Shown in pieces: positions 31,021-44,342 of a DNA stretch of 64,000 bases. The stretch's first letter is position 1, and the number at the start of each line of letters is the position of its first letter. Both the position numbers and the translations under genes were made by a program. Source of the stretch: Hordeum vulgare subsp. vulgare (taxonomy: Eukaryota; Streptophyta; Magnoliopsida; Poales; Poaceae); contig NC_058518.1 in NCBI RefSeq assembly GCF_904849725.1, forward strand, positions 12,482,147 through 12,546,146. The letters are read 5' to 3'. The notes under the pieces were generated by a model, which was not told the DNA's origin, ran no database searches, and worked only from the letters and a program-made list of their open reading frames with translations.

Positions 31021-32017
31021 ACTTCATGGAACATCTAGAAAAATAAAACAACTTGGCATGTTGCCTTGAATTGGTCAATCAAGGCCATGACAAAGAATTA
31101 CGTTCATTTCAAGTATGTCGAGTAAGAATGTGCTCTCAGACGAAGCCTTCTGGTCTATCCAGCCATCCTCCATTGAACATGGTTTAGCTTTGGACATTCT
31201 TGAAAATGACACCAACTTTTTCAAGCAGGTGAAAATGCCCATGGTAGGTACCCATGCCAGGTTTGAATGATTTCCGAAATCATATGAAAAGTGCGACACG
31301 CTCGACTATTTATCGATCTTTTTTTTACCGAGAAGATTCCGGAATGCAAAATTTATCGAAAACCAAAACAATTTGGCATGGTGCCTTGAATTGGCCGTAC
31401 AAAAGCATGTATGAGAAATTGGGGCCATTTTAGGGATGTCAAAAAAAAACGAGCTCCCGGCGGAACCTGCCCGAACACCCTCCGTTTAATATGGTGTTTT
31501 TTGGAGATTCATGAAATGATCTCAACTTTTGCTAGCATGGTGGGCATGCCCCTGATCGGCATCCATGCAAAGTTTGAATAAAAAGACTATATAAATCATA
31601 ATTTAAGCATGTACATAAAACTGTTATTTCATTTTATTTTTGTATTTCTGCACGCGACAATGGACTGGCCAGTCGGGAGGCCTCCCGTGAAAGAAGTATT
31701 TAATTCATGAACGTTTGTTTGTTAAATTCATGAACTTTTATTCAAATTATTGAACCTTTTCACTTTTGTGAACATTTTTGTCGAATTCGTGAACTTCTTT
31801 TCAAATCGACGAACGTTTTTCAATCACCAGATTTCGCCCCCTCCTTGGAGCGCTAGGGATGGGCAAAAAGAAGGGCGAATCCAAGACTGAAAAAACAATA
31901 TCAGTTTTCTGTCAGAATAGATTCCGAAAGCAGAACAATATCAGTTGGATTCAAATTCCTGTATGTACTAGCTAGGAGTACTTACTATATATATTGTACT
32001 AACGTACGTAGTACGCC

Positions 32018-32027
32018 TATTTATATA
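32018..32027 (+). promoter_or_regulatory. TATA-like box of first GCK-like gene (unit 2)
   Basis: TATTTATATA about 100 bases before the ATG at 32125; unchanged from unit 1. Confidence 0.45.
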
Positions 32028-32124
32028 CACAAGGGAATATACTAAGAGCACGCGCTTAGGCACGAAAACCATCGAGTCCCGGCCACAGCGACAGACATCG
32101 ATCGATCGTCGTCGCCAACTCATC

Positions 32125-32388
32125 ATGGGCAGCGAATCGTCGTGGTCGTCGTCTTCTTCTCCTGAGCAGATGATCGACGGGGCAGTCAAGGCTTTCATGT
32201 GCCTCCCCGGATGCAGGGATCAGTTCGAAGCCGTGCTGGACGCGTTCCAGGAGGTCGACGGATCTACGGAGAAGCAAGCGGCGTGCTTCGAGGCGGGGGA
32301 GGCGCTGCGAAAGTGCATGCTTGCTAGCGCCGCCGCGTACGAGTCCTACATCCGCGACGCCGACAAAAAGACATCGAGCCAAGCATAG
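32125..32388 (+). CDS. Small GCK-domain-like protein, 87 aa (unit 2)
   Basis: The protein is identical to the unit 1 copy (C26, C30, C54, C64 retained). Its 3' flank differs at four sites within about 110 bases (relative 3144, 3178, 3223, 3252), where it agrees with unit 3 instead of unit 1. An unchanged coding sequence beside a changed flank is compatible with constraint, but the numbers are too small to prove it. Confidence 0.6.
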   Translation: MGSESSWSSSSSPEQMIDGAVKAFMCLPGCRDQFEAVLDAFQEVDGSTEKQAACFEAGEALRKCMLASAAAYESYIRDADKKTSSQA

Positions 32389-35300
32389 CCCCTATATTTA
32401 CATCTTAATTAGCAGCAAAAGTGATCTACCGAGCCTTCTTAGATTCGACAAAGAAAAGCTCTATTATGCATGTCTTACGTCGATTAATTATTAAGTACTA
32501 GTGTGTTTACATTTAGCACGTTTTTTATGTCTTCACTTGGAAGGATATTTGATTCTTTATGAATTTTTGATTTTGCTAACCTCATGTACCATGGGTCAGG
32601 TTATTTGTTTCTTTTATGTGTGAGAGAGTTATCTTTTAGTGACCGACTATATGTCAGGCAGGCGTCGATTTTTTCTTTTTTTTTACCAGTCACTTTCTTT
32701 AGGCACTATCGGATTTTCATCCAACGGCTGTAGACAATGCACTGTTTATCTTCTTCCTCCCTTCCTTCGATGTTCCTCTATGCCTCCACCACTAAAATAG
32801 GTAATGTGGCACTGACTTTCTTCTTCTACGGTGATGTTGGAACAAAGGAAGAGGTGACTGATGCCTGAAAAAATTAGGTACCCGATAAATCCCAAAACCG
32901 TATTTTTATGTATGCACTTTTCTTGTAAGTTACATACACTTTGTAAACGCTTTTGGCCTGCAATATCTCATGCGGCGCCCCCAGTAAGCAGGTTTTTAGT
33001 ATGGCGCGCCGGCTAACCACCCTTTTCAAGCAGACCCTTGTCTCGTCTTAACAAGGATAGGAAATCCTCAAAAACGAGACAAAAAATGAAACACAAGGCA
33101 AAAACACACACACTATTTAGAGCATCGTCGACCATGACCGATAAGCAGCCAAACTCATGGACGACGACACCAAGAAGATAGCGACGCCATGCATCGCCGT
33201 TGTCATGTCACCAACACCCAAATGCATCACCAGCACCTGCGCAGAGACACCTGCAGAAGATCTCCGCCGACCCATGCGGACCCAATGGGTGCAGCCGATC
33301 TATCGCTATGCGCTTGTCCGGACGAGAGAAAGGAGCAAGGTTCCCTAGGGAACTGCACTGCCGCTGCCCTCACTCGAGCTCGCCCGGTATTTGACGACTG
33401 CGGCGAAACGAGGTGAATGCAATGCTCTATTGTTTTCTTCTTCTCAAGACAGCAGGAAACCTCCTCCACGCCCTGGGCCTTTTAGCACCCAATTGTGGAG
33501 ATAGAGGGCTGACAGGAGCCAGGCCCCCATGATTTCAAATATGTGCTTGTTTTACGGTATTAATATGTTCCTAAATACTAAAAAATCCAGCTGCACTATT
33601 TGACTGAAACGAACGCAGGAGTGTGCAGCAAGGATTTACTACATGAATGCGATAATGTCATTTCACTTTATTCCGTTTCATTTTTCTTAAAATACTATAA
33701 CTTTTGAACCGAGCGTCAAAACGGTGATACTTTTCATGGTTGTGTTTCTTACGCCGAGCTCCCTAAAACTAGATCCCATATGTATAGATTTTGATCGGCA
33801 ACCTTGGATGATATTTGAGGCAACTTTAGTGCTATATGAAAGCAGCTCTCGTGTTGTGGTTGTCCATTAAGGGACATAAGTTACATACAATGTCGAAAAC
33901 TTTTAATCAAATATCTATCATGATTCCAAATTTTAAAACTATGTGGGGATGGATCGTACGACAACCTTTTTTTCTAGGATAGTTTGCCGCCTATGCTACC
34001 GAGCACGCATGTTTTGACTAATCAGGTCACGGGTGTTAACTAGTTACGAAAATAAGGACATATCACAAGATGCATAGGGGTAATGAAAAAATTTATGGGG
34101 GGCGGTACAAATAGTTGCCCACAAGCTTACACAAGTTGTTCAAATTTTACACGATTTGCTCGCAAAAATCATCAAAATCGCTAAATATAATGATGAAAAA
34201 TACACATGAGTTGCTTTTTAAATGTACTGGAGTTGCACAAAAACGCACTAAAACTTGCTAACTTTTTTTGTGATACTCGAGTGCAGTTATGACAACTATT
34301 TACAATTAGCAGGCAACTGAACATCAACCGTAGGCAATTGATCATCAGTTGTAGGCAACTGAGTATCAAAATTCAGCAATTTCACGGTATTTGTAGGCAA
34401 CTAAGCATCAACCATACACAACTAATCAACATTCATAGGAAACTAGGCATCAATGTTTAGCAATTTCATAGTATTTGTAGGAAATTAAGCATCAACCGCA
34501 TTCAATTACTTGTACGTCGCACTAAATGCGTCTTATGTTTTGTGTGATTTTCCCATTTTTACAAAAATCAACCAAATAGGTAGTCCAACTAGGCTAAAAA
34601 ATGAGTTGCTTTTTTATAACACTAAAGTTGCATCAATATCATCAAAAGTTGCCCAAAAAAGTTTGTCAAAAACTATCCATATGGGATCTATCTTTAAAGA
34701 ACTCGTCGCAAGAAAGTCAGCCGTGAAAACGGATCTCAATTCCGATTCGAATCAAAAGTTATGACTTTTATTTTTTTTTAAATGCTAATAAATGCACGTG
34801 GTTTTTTTGTTGTTGTTCGCAATTGCGTCCGCTACCGCGAGCGGGCGTCGCTGAGCTCGGTAGCCACGTCCTAATATCTTTTGACTTTTAGAGAAAAATG
34901 CACATGCTAGTGTAATTTGGCATTTGGCCTTCGTCATTGAAATTTCAAGCTATTTGGCACATCTGAAAATATGGTATTATTTCAGTGACAAAAATGCTGT
35001 AAAAATTCCAAAATTCTTTGTAATTTTATAATTTTTTTCAAAATTGAAAACAAAAGTTTAAATTACCAAACATATCTATAAAGAAGTAGAAGCAAAAATC
35101 CAGAAAATAAAAATACAGAAAAAGGAAAATTCAAAACGGAACATTCTCAAAATATAGTAAATTTGTTCCCGTCGCAAGCTCCGAGAAAATTGCCGACTTA
35201 GACGCTCCCGTATCATATTGCCAAAGTTTGCCTACCACCTAACAGGGCCGCACCACCACCCTGATGGTCTAGCACAACAAAATCATCGTCTATCGTTGTC

Positions 35301-35399
35301 CCCGAAAACCGGAGACTCTAGGTGACCAAACAAGCCAATAGAAGAGGAGAGAAGCCAAGCCATATAGGAGACGACATTGCCGCCCTGGAATCAACCGGT

Positions 35400-35541
35400 G
35401 GAAGCAGCGCCGGTGGAGGCCCATGTGCACGAGGTCAACCCACCGATGGAAGCAGCGCCGGTGGAGGCCCATGTGCACGAGGTCAACCCACCGATGGAAG
35501 CGGCGCCGGTGGAGGCCCATGTGCATGAGGTCAACCCACCG
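35400..35541. repeat. 48-bp minisatellite, three copies (unit 2)
   Basis: Differs from unit 1 by CACGAGG in the second repeat (CATGAGG in unit 1) and GGAAGCGGCG in the third. These changes remove a stop, so a frame starting upstream at 35322 also runs through. Still regarded as non-genic. Confidence 0.85.
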
Positions 35542-35962
35542 CGCAGCGCGGCCACCCATCGGTTGGTGGCATGCATTGTGCCGAGGTGGCCGCAAGAAGG
35601 CACTTGCCAGAGCTCCGCATCCTCGAGGACAGGCCATAGTTTGACATCTTCTACTCTCTATCTTTGAGTTTGAATTTCTGATGTTTAGCTGTTGAGTCAA
35701 TCGGTGTAAGCGTGTTGCATTGTTGAAGATATAGAAGTTGGTGTTAGAAGGGGTGACGCGAGTGGGTAGTAGTAACTGGAGACATAGTGCTACGATGGGA
35801 TCAAACACATCAAAAAGAAGCATTACTTGATATCAAAACCCTAGATGGTTGTTGACTTGTCTAGTTTGTAGATGTGACATGTGGGTCTGCTGGCGTTTTT
35901 TTTTTGCCATTATGCTCTATGAGTATGATTTGCTAAAAATCAGAGTGAATGGGTAGGTACAA

Positions 35963-35963
<1 letters not shown>

Positions 35964-36035
<72 letters not shown>
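35964..36035. repeat. TA microsatellite (unit 2)
   Basis: TA tract a few repeats shorter than in unit 1; the following T run is also one base shorter. Confidence 0.95.
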
Positions 36036-36037
<2 letters not shown>

Positions 36038-36974
36038 TATTTTTTAGTCCAGGTTGATGTCTAAAACCGGTACTGAGGACTGACCTTTAGTCCCGGTTCC
36101 AGACACGAATCGTCGGACCCTTTAGTCCCGGTTGGTGGATGGAACCCAGACTAAAGGTCCCACACGAACCAGGATTGGTGCCCACCGAGTCCGGACCGGC
36201 GTCCTGGTCGTTCGAAGTCGATCAGGACTGATGCACGCATTAGTCCCGGTTCGTAAGTCGATCAGGACTGTTGCTCTGATCTGACAAAGAACAAATCTAT
36301 GTTTACTACTAGTGTGTACACATCATCCGCCGTGCCTCTCGTGAAAGCTAACTTATACCTTTCAGGAAAGAAAAAAAAATAGAAAACACATTTTTTTTCG
36401 TTTCTGAGAAGCATGATCGTGCCTCTCGTACAAACAAATCCACGAAACAAAACCGTACATCTCATAAAAAGGAAGTTTTTTTCTTTTCTGAATGGCAGGC
36501 CGAGGCTCTCACAAGAGCAAATCCGCGCCTCTCAGGAAAGCAAAATTACACCTCTTGTAAAAAAAAAAACACGAAAAAAACGTTATTTCCGTTTCAGGGA
36601 GTGATCGAGTGATAGTTGGGGGTCTTCCTAACAAACACTGGTCAACTAGTTGCTCCTGCTTGCTCCAGGCTAATGCACAGCCGAGGGACAAGTTATTTTC
36701 CTTTGCTTAGTATATGGCGATGGCCCAAATTAACCTGGTTCGTTCGGCTTCCGAGCGACGGACGACTTCAGAACGAAACTGGTGACGGACAAGAATACTA
36801 GTTCGAGTCGAACTCATCATCATCTCGATATCAAAGTACGTACGTGCGTTCATCCATCCATAAATACAAGAGAAAGGAGCACACACCTAGCTACGAAAAC
36901 CATCTGAGTCCACGGTTTTTTCGCCCTAGCTACATCTTCTCGTAGTTAGACCGCCTATCATCGTCACCGTCCTC

Positions 36975-37250
36975 ATGGAGAGCGAATCCCCGTCGTCCTC
37001 GTCAGCGGATCCTCACCCGTCGGCGCAACCCTATGCCGTCGTCGACATGGCTATCAAGTGTTTGAACCAAGGCGCATGCCGAGACAAGATCGAGGCGTTG
37101 GCTGCCGCGTGCGTGGGGCAAGAACCACCACCGGACGCCGACGCCGACGAGGCCCGCGCCAGCGCGCGGGAGGCGCTGGTGAAGTGCATAATGGACGTCG
37201 TGGCAGCCGCTGCCCGTGAAACGGCGGAGCAGGAGGGAAAGTCGAGCTGA
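36975..37250 (+). CDS. Small GCK-domain-like protein, second paralogue, 91 aa (unit 2)
   Basis: The protein is identical to the gene at 7673-7948 (C29, C35, C46, C71). The ATAAATA box is at 36860-36866. One SNP is visible in the 3' flank (GATCCGTGC at 37381 for GATCCCTGC at 8079). Confidence 0.55.
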   Translation: MESESPSSSSADPHPSAQPYAVVDMAIKCLNQGACRDKIEALAAACVGQEPPPDADADEARASAREALVKCIMDVVAAAARETAEQEGKSS

Positions 37251-37560
37251 TTGTGATCGACGCCGGTTCTCTCATTACTCATTAGCTAATTGGCGCTATA
37301 TACAACCTAGTTTCTTCATGGATGTTTTGGATAGCTTAATGATGTGGAGTTTTTATGATGTAGAGTCGTAACTTATTTTAGATCCGTGCTATTTGGTTTT
37401 GAGAGGGTTGTCTTGTGTACGCACATCATGTGCGCAGCTTTGTAATGCTTTCATCATTAGTTAATTCAGCCCTATATATACAATAATGCTACACCCACGT
37501 AGAGCTACGTGAGTTTATGTGCTGATTAGGATCGACGCTGACCTGGCCGCGCATACCGTC

Positions 37561-37681
37561 TGGAGCGAGAAACAGAAATAATTGCGGGCATAAAAATTAT
37601 TTGTGGTGAAAAAACAAACGCGACCCCCAGGCGATAGATGTCAAGCACAGATCGGCCCGACGGCCGCGCGACGCGGCGAGT
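37561..37681. repeat. Left inverted repeat arm (unit 2)
   Basis: TGGAGCGAGAAACAG at 37561 through GCGGCGAGT; inverted match to 42140-42260. Confidence 0.85.
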
Positions 37682-38469
37682 AACCTGCCGCTAATTACGC
37701 AAGGGGAAAACAGAAAGGCACAGACAGATCCGTTTTTCCAGATTTTAAGATCGCCGCCTTCAACTTTTGATCATCGGTACTGCTAAACGAAATTTCCACG
37801 CGTTGCCGATCACAGTGCTTGCATCGTTGGTGGCCTGCGTGGTGTGCCTGGCCTAGCTGACGACGGGGAGGATACAAGGTTCAGTCTGCTGCTACTGCTG
37901 TTGTTCGCTGTATTCTGTATTCTGCGTTTAAGTCAGGAGTATTGTTCATGGTTAAATATATGTGTTGTTATTGTTTGACCATTGGTGTTAGATAGACACT
38001 ACTAGTAATGCTAAGGTCGTGGTGGTAATCTAGTACCCTTGCTGATTTTCATAGCTGCTCATGTGTACGTATCCTGAATTCCTGATGCTTGTTGAGCTGG
38101 TGATGGGTGCTTCTACTTCTCGAATCCAATCTTTAATGGAGATTCCTCCCAGGATTGATGACGAGATCTGCTAATTTTGTGATTAGTTTGACCATTCGTG
38201 TATGCAGATGCTGGTAATGCTACGGTCGTGGTGGTAATCTAGTATTCCGGTTGCACGCTGGTGGGCAGTTCGTGCAGGAGTTAAAAATCCCTGCGAGGTC
38301 GCTTGATCCGAATACGATACACTGCTTTCGTCAAATATGTGTACTGTTATCGATTTAATCGTCTTGTTATGTTCAGCATGAAGGTCACAAGTTCATGGTT
38401 AACATGCCAACATTTAGGTCACTCTGTTACAAATTTAGTTTTGATTTCGTAGAAGAGTGACTTTTTTTC

Positions 38470-41370
38470 ATGATCATAGCAATGGATGATGGAATAGTTG
38501 GTGTTCAAGAATCAAGTGACATGTATATTTCAAGTGATGACGACGGCATTAAGCAACAAAATCAAAGCAACATGGAAATTGAACATGACCATATTGAAGA
38601 TCAACCAGATTCGTTACTTGGAGACCCTGAATTGGGGATGACCTTCGATACTGAGAATGAGGTGCGAGAGTACTATATCAAATATGCTAAAGCAAAAGGC
38701 TTTGGTGTGACGAGAAGAATCTCACATAGTGATGATAATGGACAAGTAAAGTACCTTACACTTTGTTGCTCTCGGTATGGTAAGACTCAATCGAACTCAA
38801 GAAATATGTTGAAGCCAAACCCAACAGCCGGGATAGGATGTGAAGCTAAAATTTATGTTACACGTGGTCCTGATGGGAAGCTTCATCTTTCAAAGGCGAT
38901 TTTGGATCACAATCATGCATTGAGTCCACATAAATCTCGGTTATCTAGATGCAATAAGAAGTTAAATTTCCATGTCAAGCGCAGGCTTGAGCTGAATGAC
39001 CGCGCCGGAATAAGAGTAAACAAGAATTTCAATTCTTTTGTTGTGGCAGCAGATGGTCATGAGAACCTAACTTTTGGTGAGAAAACTTGTCGCAATTTTC
39101 TAGAGATAACAAGAAGGTTAAAACTTGGTAGTGGTGATGCTGAAGCGGTTCGTGACTATTTTATCAAAATGCAATCCGACAATCCAAACTTTTTTAGTGT
39201 CATGGATGTTGATGATGAATCCCGACTTCGGAATGCTTTTTGGGCTGATGCAAGAAGCAGAGCAGTGTATGAATCTTTTCATGATGTCATTACTTTTGAC
39301 ACAACATACTTGGTGAACAAATATGATATGCCTTTTGCTTGTTTTGTCGGAGTGAATCATCATGGCCAATCAGTGTTGCTAGGGTGTGCTTTATTATCAA
39401 ATGAAGATACTCCAACATTTGTCTGGTTATTTGAAGCATGGCTTACTTGTATGTCAAATCGCCATCCAAAAGCTATTATAACTGATCAAGCAAAAGCAAT
39501 TCAGAATGGTGTGGAAGAAGTTTTCCCTGAATCTCAATATAGATGGTGCTTGTGGCACATAATGAAAAAGATACCCGAGAAGTTAGGTGGATATGATGAA
39601 TATGATCACATCAAGGTTGTTGTTGGCAGGGCGGTTTACAATTCATTAACAATTACAGAGTTTGAAGTTGCTTGGATGCATATGGTTGAGAAGTATAGTC
39701 TTGATGATAATGAATGGCTTAAAGGGCTTTATGAGCATCGGAACCGTTGGGTTCCAGCTTTTGTGAAAGATGCCTTCTGGGCAGGTATGTCTACTACACA
39801 ACGTAGTGAGAGTATGAATGCCTTCTTTGATGGATATGTTAACGCAAAAACTACATTGAAGCATTTTGTTAGCCAATATGAGAATGGTCTCCGTGATAAA
39901 GTTGAGAAGGAGAATATTGCTGATTTTAATTCCATCAATTCAACCATACCTTGCATCACACGCTTTGCCATCGAGAAGCAATTTCAATCAGCCTATACAA
40001 ATGCAAAGTTCAAAGAATTTCAAGAAGAGCTAACAGACATTATGTATTGTGATCGGAAGTTCATAGAAAAGGAAGGGGCAATAGAAACATATGAAATAAC
40101 TGAGGATGTGTTAATTGATGAGGAAAAAGGATGGAGAAAAGATATTGTGTACCATGTTTATTTCAACGAGGAAGAGTTCGAAGTTAAGTGTTCATGTCGT
40201 CGCTTCGAGTTCAGGGGTATACTCTGTAGGCATGTATTATGTGTGCTCACTCACATGAAAATCAAGGAGGTTCCTCCACAATACATTGTTGATCGGTGGA
40301 AAAAGAATGTGAAAAGAAAGCATAATTTTATCAGATGCACATATGGTGGCATGGAAGACACGCCTGTTGCAAAACGTTTTGATAGATTGTGCAATTCTTT
40401 CTACCCAGTTGCTGAGCTAGGCGGCATGTCAGATAATTCATGCAATTCTTTGATTGAAAAACTTCACACCCTCAAAGTTGAGTACTCTAGCAGCTCAAAT
40501 TCTGAAAATGATAAGGAACAGGTTGGTACACAGGAAGATGCACCTTCTAGTGCGAAGGCAACAAGTAAAACTATACTAAGTCCAATAGCTGTTAGATGTG
40601 CTGGACGTCCTCCTTCATTGAGGAAAGAATCAAAGGTTGATAAGCTTATTCGTCAAGCAAACGAAAAGAAGAAGAAAGCTGAACAAAGAGACAAGAAAAA
40701 AGCTGAACAAGAGAAGAAGAAAGCTGAACAAAAGAAAATGAAAAAAGAAGAACAGGAGAAGAAGAAAGCTGAACAAAAGGTATTGTAGCCTATATTACGT
40801 GTGATCACAAACTACTTTTTTCTTCTTGTAAAAACTCACTAATGTTGCACTTATTTCAGGCTCACTCCATGAATTTAAACAAGAAAAGGTCCAATAATAA
40901 AAGGAAACAATCAGACGCTAATATTCTAGAACAAGATCTTATGGAACATGCGGTATTTGATTCTTGTTCTCCGTTCTACAATAATACTATTTTTTATAGC
41001 TAATAGATCTGCAATCTGAAACAGAGTCAGGAAGCAATTTATTTGGATGACATAGCTTGTAGTAGCACAGTTCAGGTATTTTATTTTGTCAAATTTTGAT
41101 TTGCAGTAAAAACTTGGTAATCCATTAATATAATGACTTTATTTGGCACAGGGATCATTTGACTTTGGCATAGCGACTGGCAACATAAATCCAACCCCAG
41201 CAGCTGCAATACCATATGAAGGTTCATCATCAATGGTTATGCCTCCAATTCTAGGAGAATATACAAGTATGATGTTTCAGGTTCAGCAAGCATCGACTGT
41301 ACTGTCCAGTCCTGCAGAATTACGCTTCAATGGAATTGGAGGGCTCAACAATACGACGGATCAGATTTAG
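38470..41370 (+). CDS. FAR1-related / Mutator-like transposase-type protein (unit 2), four exons
   Basis: Exons by equivalence: 38470-40779, 40860-40952, 41025-41075 and 41152-41370; 890 aa. All splice sites, the D277/D339/E447 set, the WCLWH motif and the SWIM finger are as in unit 1. The only protein difference noticed is F159S just after the FAR1 domain (TTA TCT AGA here, TTA TTT AGA in unit 1 and in both pseudogenes), so Ser is the derived state. Two silent differences are visible (ATC/ATA in YYIKY, TTC/TTT in NKNFNS), where unit 1 is the derived one. Both copies therefore remain open and nearly identical. Confidence 0.85.
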
Positions 41371-42139
41371 ACATGATTTATGTAATTTGAAGATGTTTGA
41401 TGCAGTATTTTTCTATGCACTTGGCAACTTTAATGTAATATTTGATGGAGTATATGTTTTGTCATCTTGTTTTCCCTAATGTACTACAAAATTATTTATA
41501 GGATTGTAAATTTTCATGGATATTTGTGTGCGCACATTGCTGGTAGTTTATCAAGTATAAGCACACTGGAGATTCACGTCAGCCCTTCTTTTCATATCTC
41601 TGAATATTTTGATCTCTGAAACTGCACTTTGTGTCTCTAATCATCTCTGTGTAAAGCTGAACAAAGTCCAGAGCTTTGATGTGGCCCAGCCAAGCTACCA
41701 ACAGGATGCAAAGCAGAACAAAATTCAGACCAAAGCAGCACGGTACAATTTCTAAGCAACAAACTTATGTAGCTCGTCGATCTGGCCCAGCCATGGCCTG
41801 AGACCGAAGAGGTTGACCGACTGGACGCTCGACAGCAAGTTGACCAGCGTCGTCGGCCACCACACGACGAGTCAGTACATCGAATTTGGCTACATGGGAC
41901 TTCACCAAGGCGCCGCCAGCGTCCATACGAGGAGGCCGCCTCGTCGCCAAGAGCCGGCCGTGACGCTGTCAACGATTAGGAGATCACCTCCCCACATCGG
42001 AGGAGCCATGCATGGCGCATCCAACTAGTACGAGACTGCCTCTCCGCCTCAGAGTAGCCCGTTGTCGCGCCGCGGAAGATATCTTCGCGTCCGGCAGTAA
42101 CAGAGGAACTCGCCGCGTTGCGCTGCCGATCGATGGGAA

Positions 42140-42260
42140 ACTCGCCGCGTCGCGCGGCCGTCGGGCCGATCTATGCCTGGCATCTATCGTCTGGGGGTTG
42201 CGTTTGTTTTTTCACAGCAAGTAATTTTTATGCCCGCAATTATTTCTGTTTCTCGCTCCA
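42140..42260. repeat. Right inverted repeat arm (unit 2)
   Basis: Reverse complement of 37561-37681, 84 bases from the arm of the partial copy at 42345-42465. Confidence 0.85.
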
Positions 42261-42264
42261 AACG

Positions 42265-44338
42265 CAATAATGCTACACTCACGTAGAGCTACGTGAGTTT
42301 ACGTGCTGATTAGGATCGACGCTGACCTGGCCGCGCATACCGTCTGGAGCGAGAAACAGAAATAATTGCGGGCATAAAAATTATTTGTGGTGAAAAAACA
42401 AACGCAACCCCCAGGCGATAGATGTCACGCACAGATCGGTCCGACGGTCGCGCGACGCGGCGAGTAACCTGCCGCTAATTACGCAAGGGGAAAACAGAAA
42501 GGCACAGACAGATCCGTGTTTCCACATTTTAAGATCGCCGCCTTCAACTTTTGATCATCTGTACTGTTGAACGAAATTTCCACGCGTTGCCGATCACAGT
42601 GCTTGCATCGTTGGTGGCCTGCGTGGTGTGCCTGGCCTAGCTGACGACGGGGAGGATACAAGGTTCAGTCTGCTGCTACTGCTGTTGTTCGCTATATTCT
42701 GTATTCTGCGTTTAAGTCAGGAGTATTGTTCATGGTTAAATATATGTGTTGTTATTGTTTGACCATTGGTGTTAGATAGACACTACTAGTAATGCTAAGG
42801 TCGTGATGGTAATCTAGTACCCTTGCTGATTTTCATAGCTGCTCATGTGTACGTATCCTGAATTCCTGATGCTTGCTGAGCTGGTGATGGGTGGTTCTGC
42901 TTCTCGAATCCAATCTTTAATGGAGATTCCTCCCAGGATTGATGAGGAGATCTGCTAATTTTGTGATTAGTTTGACCATTCGTGTATGCAGATGCTGGTA
43001 ATGCTACGGTCGTGGTGGTAATCTAGTACTCCGGTTGCACGCCGGTGGGCAGTTCGTGCAGGAGTTAAAAATCCCTGCGAGGTCGCTTGATCCGAATACG
43101 ATACACTGCTTTCGTCAAATATGTGTACTGTTATCGATTTAATCGTCTTGTTATGTTCAGCATGAAGGTCACAAGTTCATGGTTAACATGCCAACATTTA
43201 GGTCACTCTGTTACAAATTTAGTTTTGATTTCGTAGAAGAGTGACTTTTTTTCATGATCATAGCAATGGATGATGGAATAGTTGGTGTTCAAGAATCAAG
43301 TGACATGTCTATTTCAAGTGATGACGACGGCATTAAGCAACAAAATCAAAGCAACATGGAAATTGAACATGACCATATTGAAGATCAACCAGATTCGTTA
43401 CTTGGAGACCCTGAATTGGGGATGACCTTCGATACTGAGAATGAGGTGCGAGAGTACTATATCAAATATGCTAAAGCAAAAGGCTTTGGTGTGACGAGAA
43501 GAAGCTCACATAGTGATGATAATGGACAAGTAAAGTACCTTACACTTTGTTGCTCTCGGTATGGTAAGACTTAATCGAACTCAAGAAATATGTTGAAGCC
43601 AAACCCAACAGCCGGGATAGGATGTGAAGCTAAAATTTATGTTACACGTGGTCCTGATGGGAAGCTTCATCTTTCAAAGGCGATTTTGGATCACAATCAT
43701 GCATTGAGTCCACATAAATCTCGGTTATTTAGATGCAATAAGAAGTTAAATTTCCATGTCAAGCGCAGGCTTGAGCTGAATGACCGCGCCGGAATAAGAG
43801 TAAACAAGAATTTCAATTCTTTTGTTGTGGCAGCAGATGGTCATGAGAACCTAACTTTTGGTGAGAAAACTTGTCGCAATTTTCTAGAGAAAACAAGAAG
43901 GTTAAAATTTGGTAGTGGTGATGCTGAAGCGGTTCGTGACTATTTTATCAAAATGCAATCCGACAATCCAAACTTTTTTAGTGTCATGGATGTTGATGAT
44001 GAATCCCGACTTCGGAATGTTTTTTGGGATGATGCAAGAAGCAGAGCAGTGTATGAATCTTTTCATGATGTCATTACTTTTGACACAACATACTTGGTGA
44101 ACAAATATGATATGCCTTTTGCTTGTTTTGTCGGAGTGAATCATCATGGCCAATCAGTGCTGCTAGGGTGTGCTTTATTATCAAATGAAGATACTCCAAC
44201 ATTTGTCTGGTTATTTGAAGCATGGCTTACTTGTATGTCAAATCGCCATCCAAAAGCTATTATAACTGATCAAGCAAAAGCAATTCAGAATGGTGTGGAA
44301 GAAGTTTTCCCTGAATCTCGATATAGATGGTGCTTGTG
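42265..44338 (+). repeat. Partial duplication of the FAR1 region (unit 2)
   Basis: Same edges as in unit 1, matching 37481-39554 at an offset of 4784. Identical breakpoints in both units show that the partial duplication came first and the 29-kb amplification later. Confidence 0.95.
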
Positions 44339-44342
44339 CTAG
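43254..44342 (+). pseudogene. Truncated FAR1/MULE-type pseudogene (unit 2)
   Basis: Carries the same nonsense codon (TAA at 43572-43574) and the same RWCLC-stop end. At residues 4 (Ala), 25 (Asp), at ESRLRN (Arg) and in CGCCATCC (44243) it matches the intact gene, where the unit 1 pseudogene does not. It still shares N-terminal and central changes with the unit 1 pseudogene (SIS for YIS, RRSS for RRIS, EKTRRLKFG for EITRRLKLG, NVFWDD for NAFWAD). Confidence 0.9.

Larger units (their letters stand above)
28136..31038 (+). mobile_element. Gypsy-type LTR (full) with PBS and partial internal region, spanning units 1/2
   Basis: The LTR begins TGTGATATGTCTCC at 28136, directly after CACTA-derived sequence (5' flank TTAGA), and ends near 29623 (CTTGTGAGTTATCTA), a length of about 1.49 kb. 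The PBS is at 29634-29649. The internal region runs to about 31038. A 12-base G run at 28706-28717 lies inside the LTR. Only one LTR is present, so the element lost its 3' half, and the 5-bp target duplication cannot be tested. Sequence near 28640-28860 is GC-rich and open on both strands but is LTR, not a gene. Confidence 0.75.
37481..42264 (+). mobile_element. Candidate FAR1/Jittery-type Mutator-like element (unit 2)
   Basis: Inverted repeat arms lie at 37561-37681 and 42140-42260, with the intact gene between. The layout matches unit 1 at a constant +29302, so no indel has occurred within the element since the tandem amplification. One SNP lies just inside the left arm region (ACGCGACCCCC near 37619 for ACGCAACCCCC). 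Confidence 0.6.
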
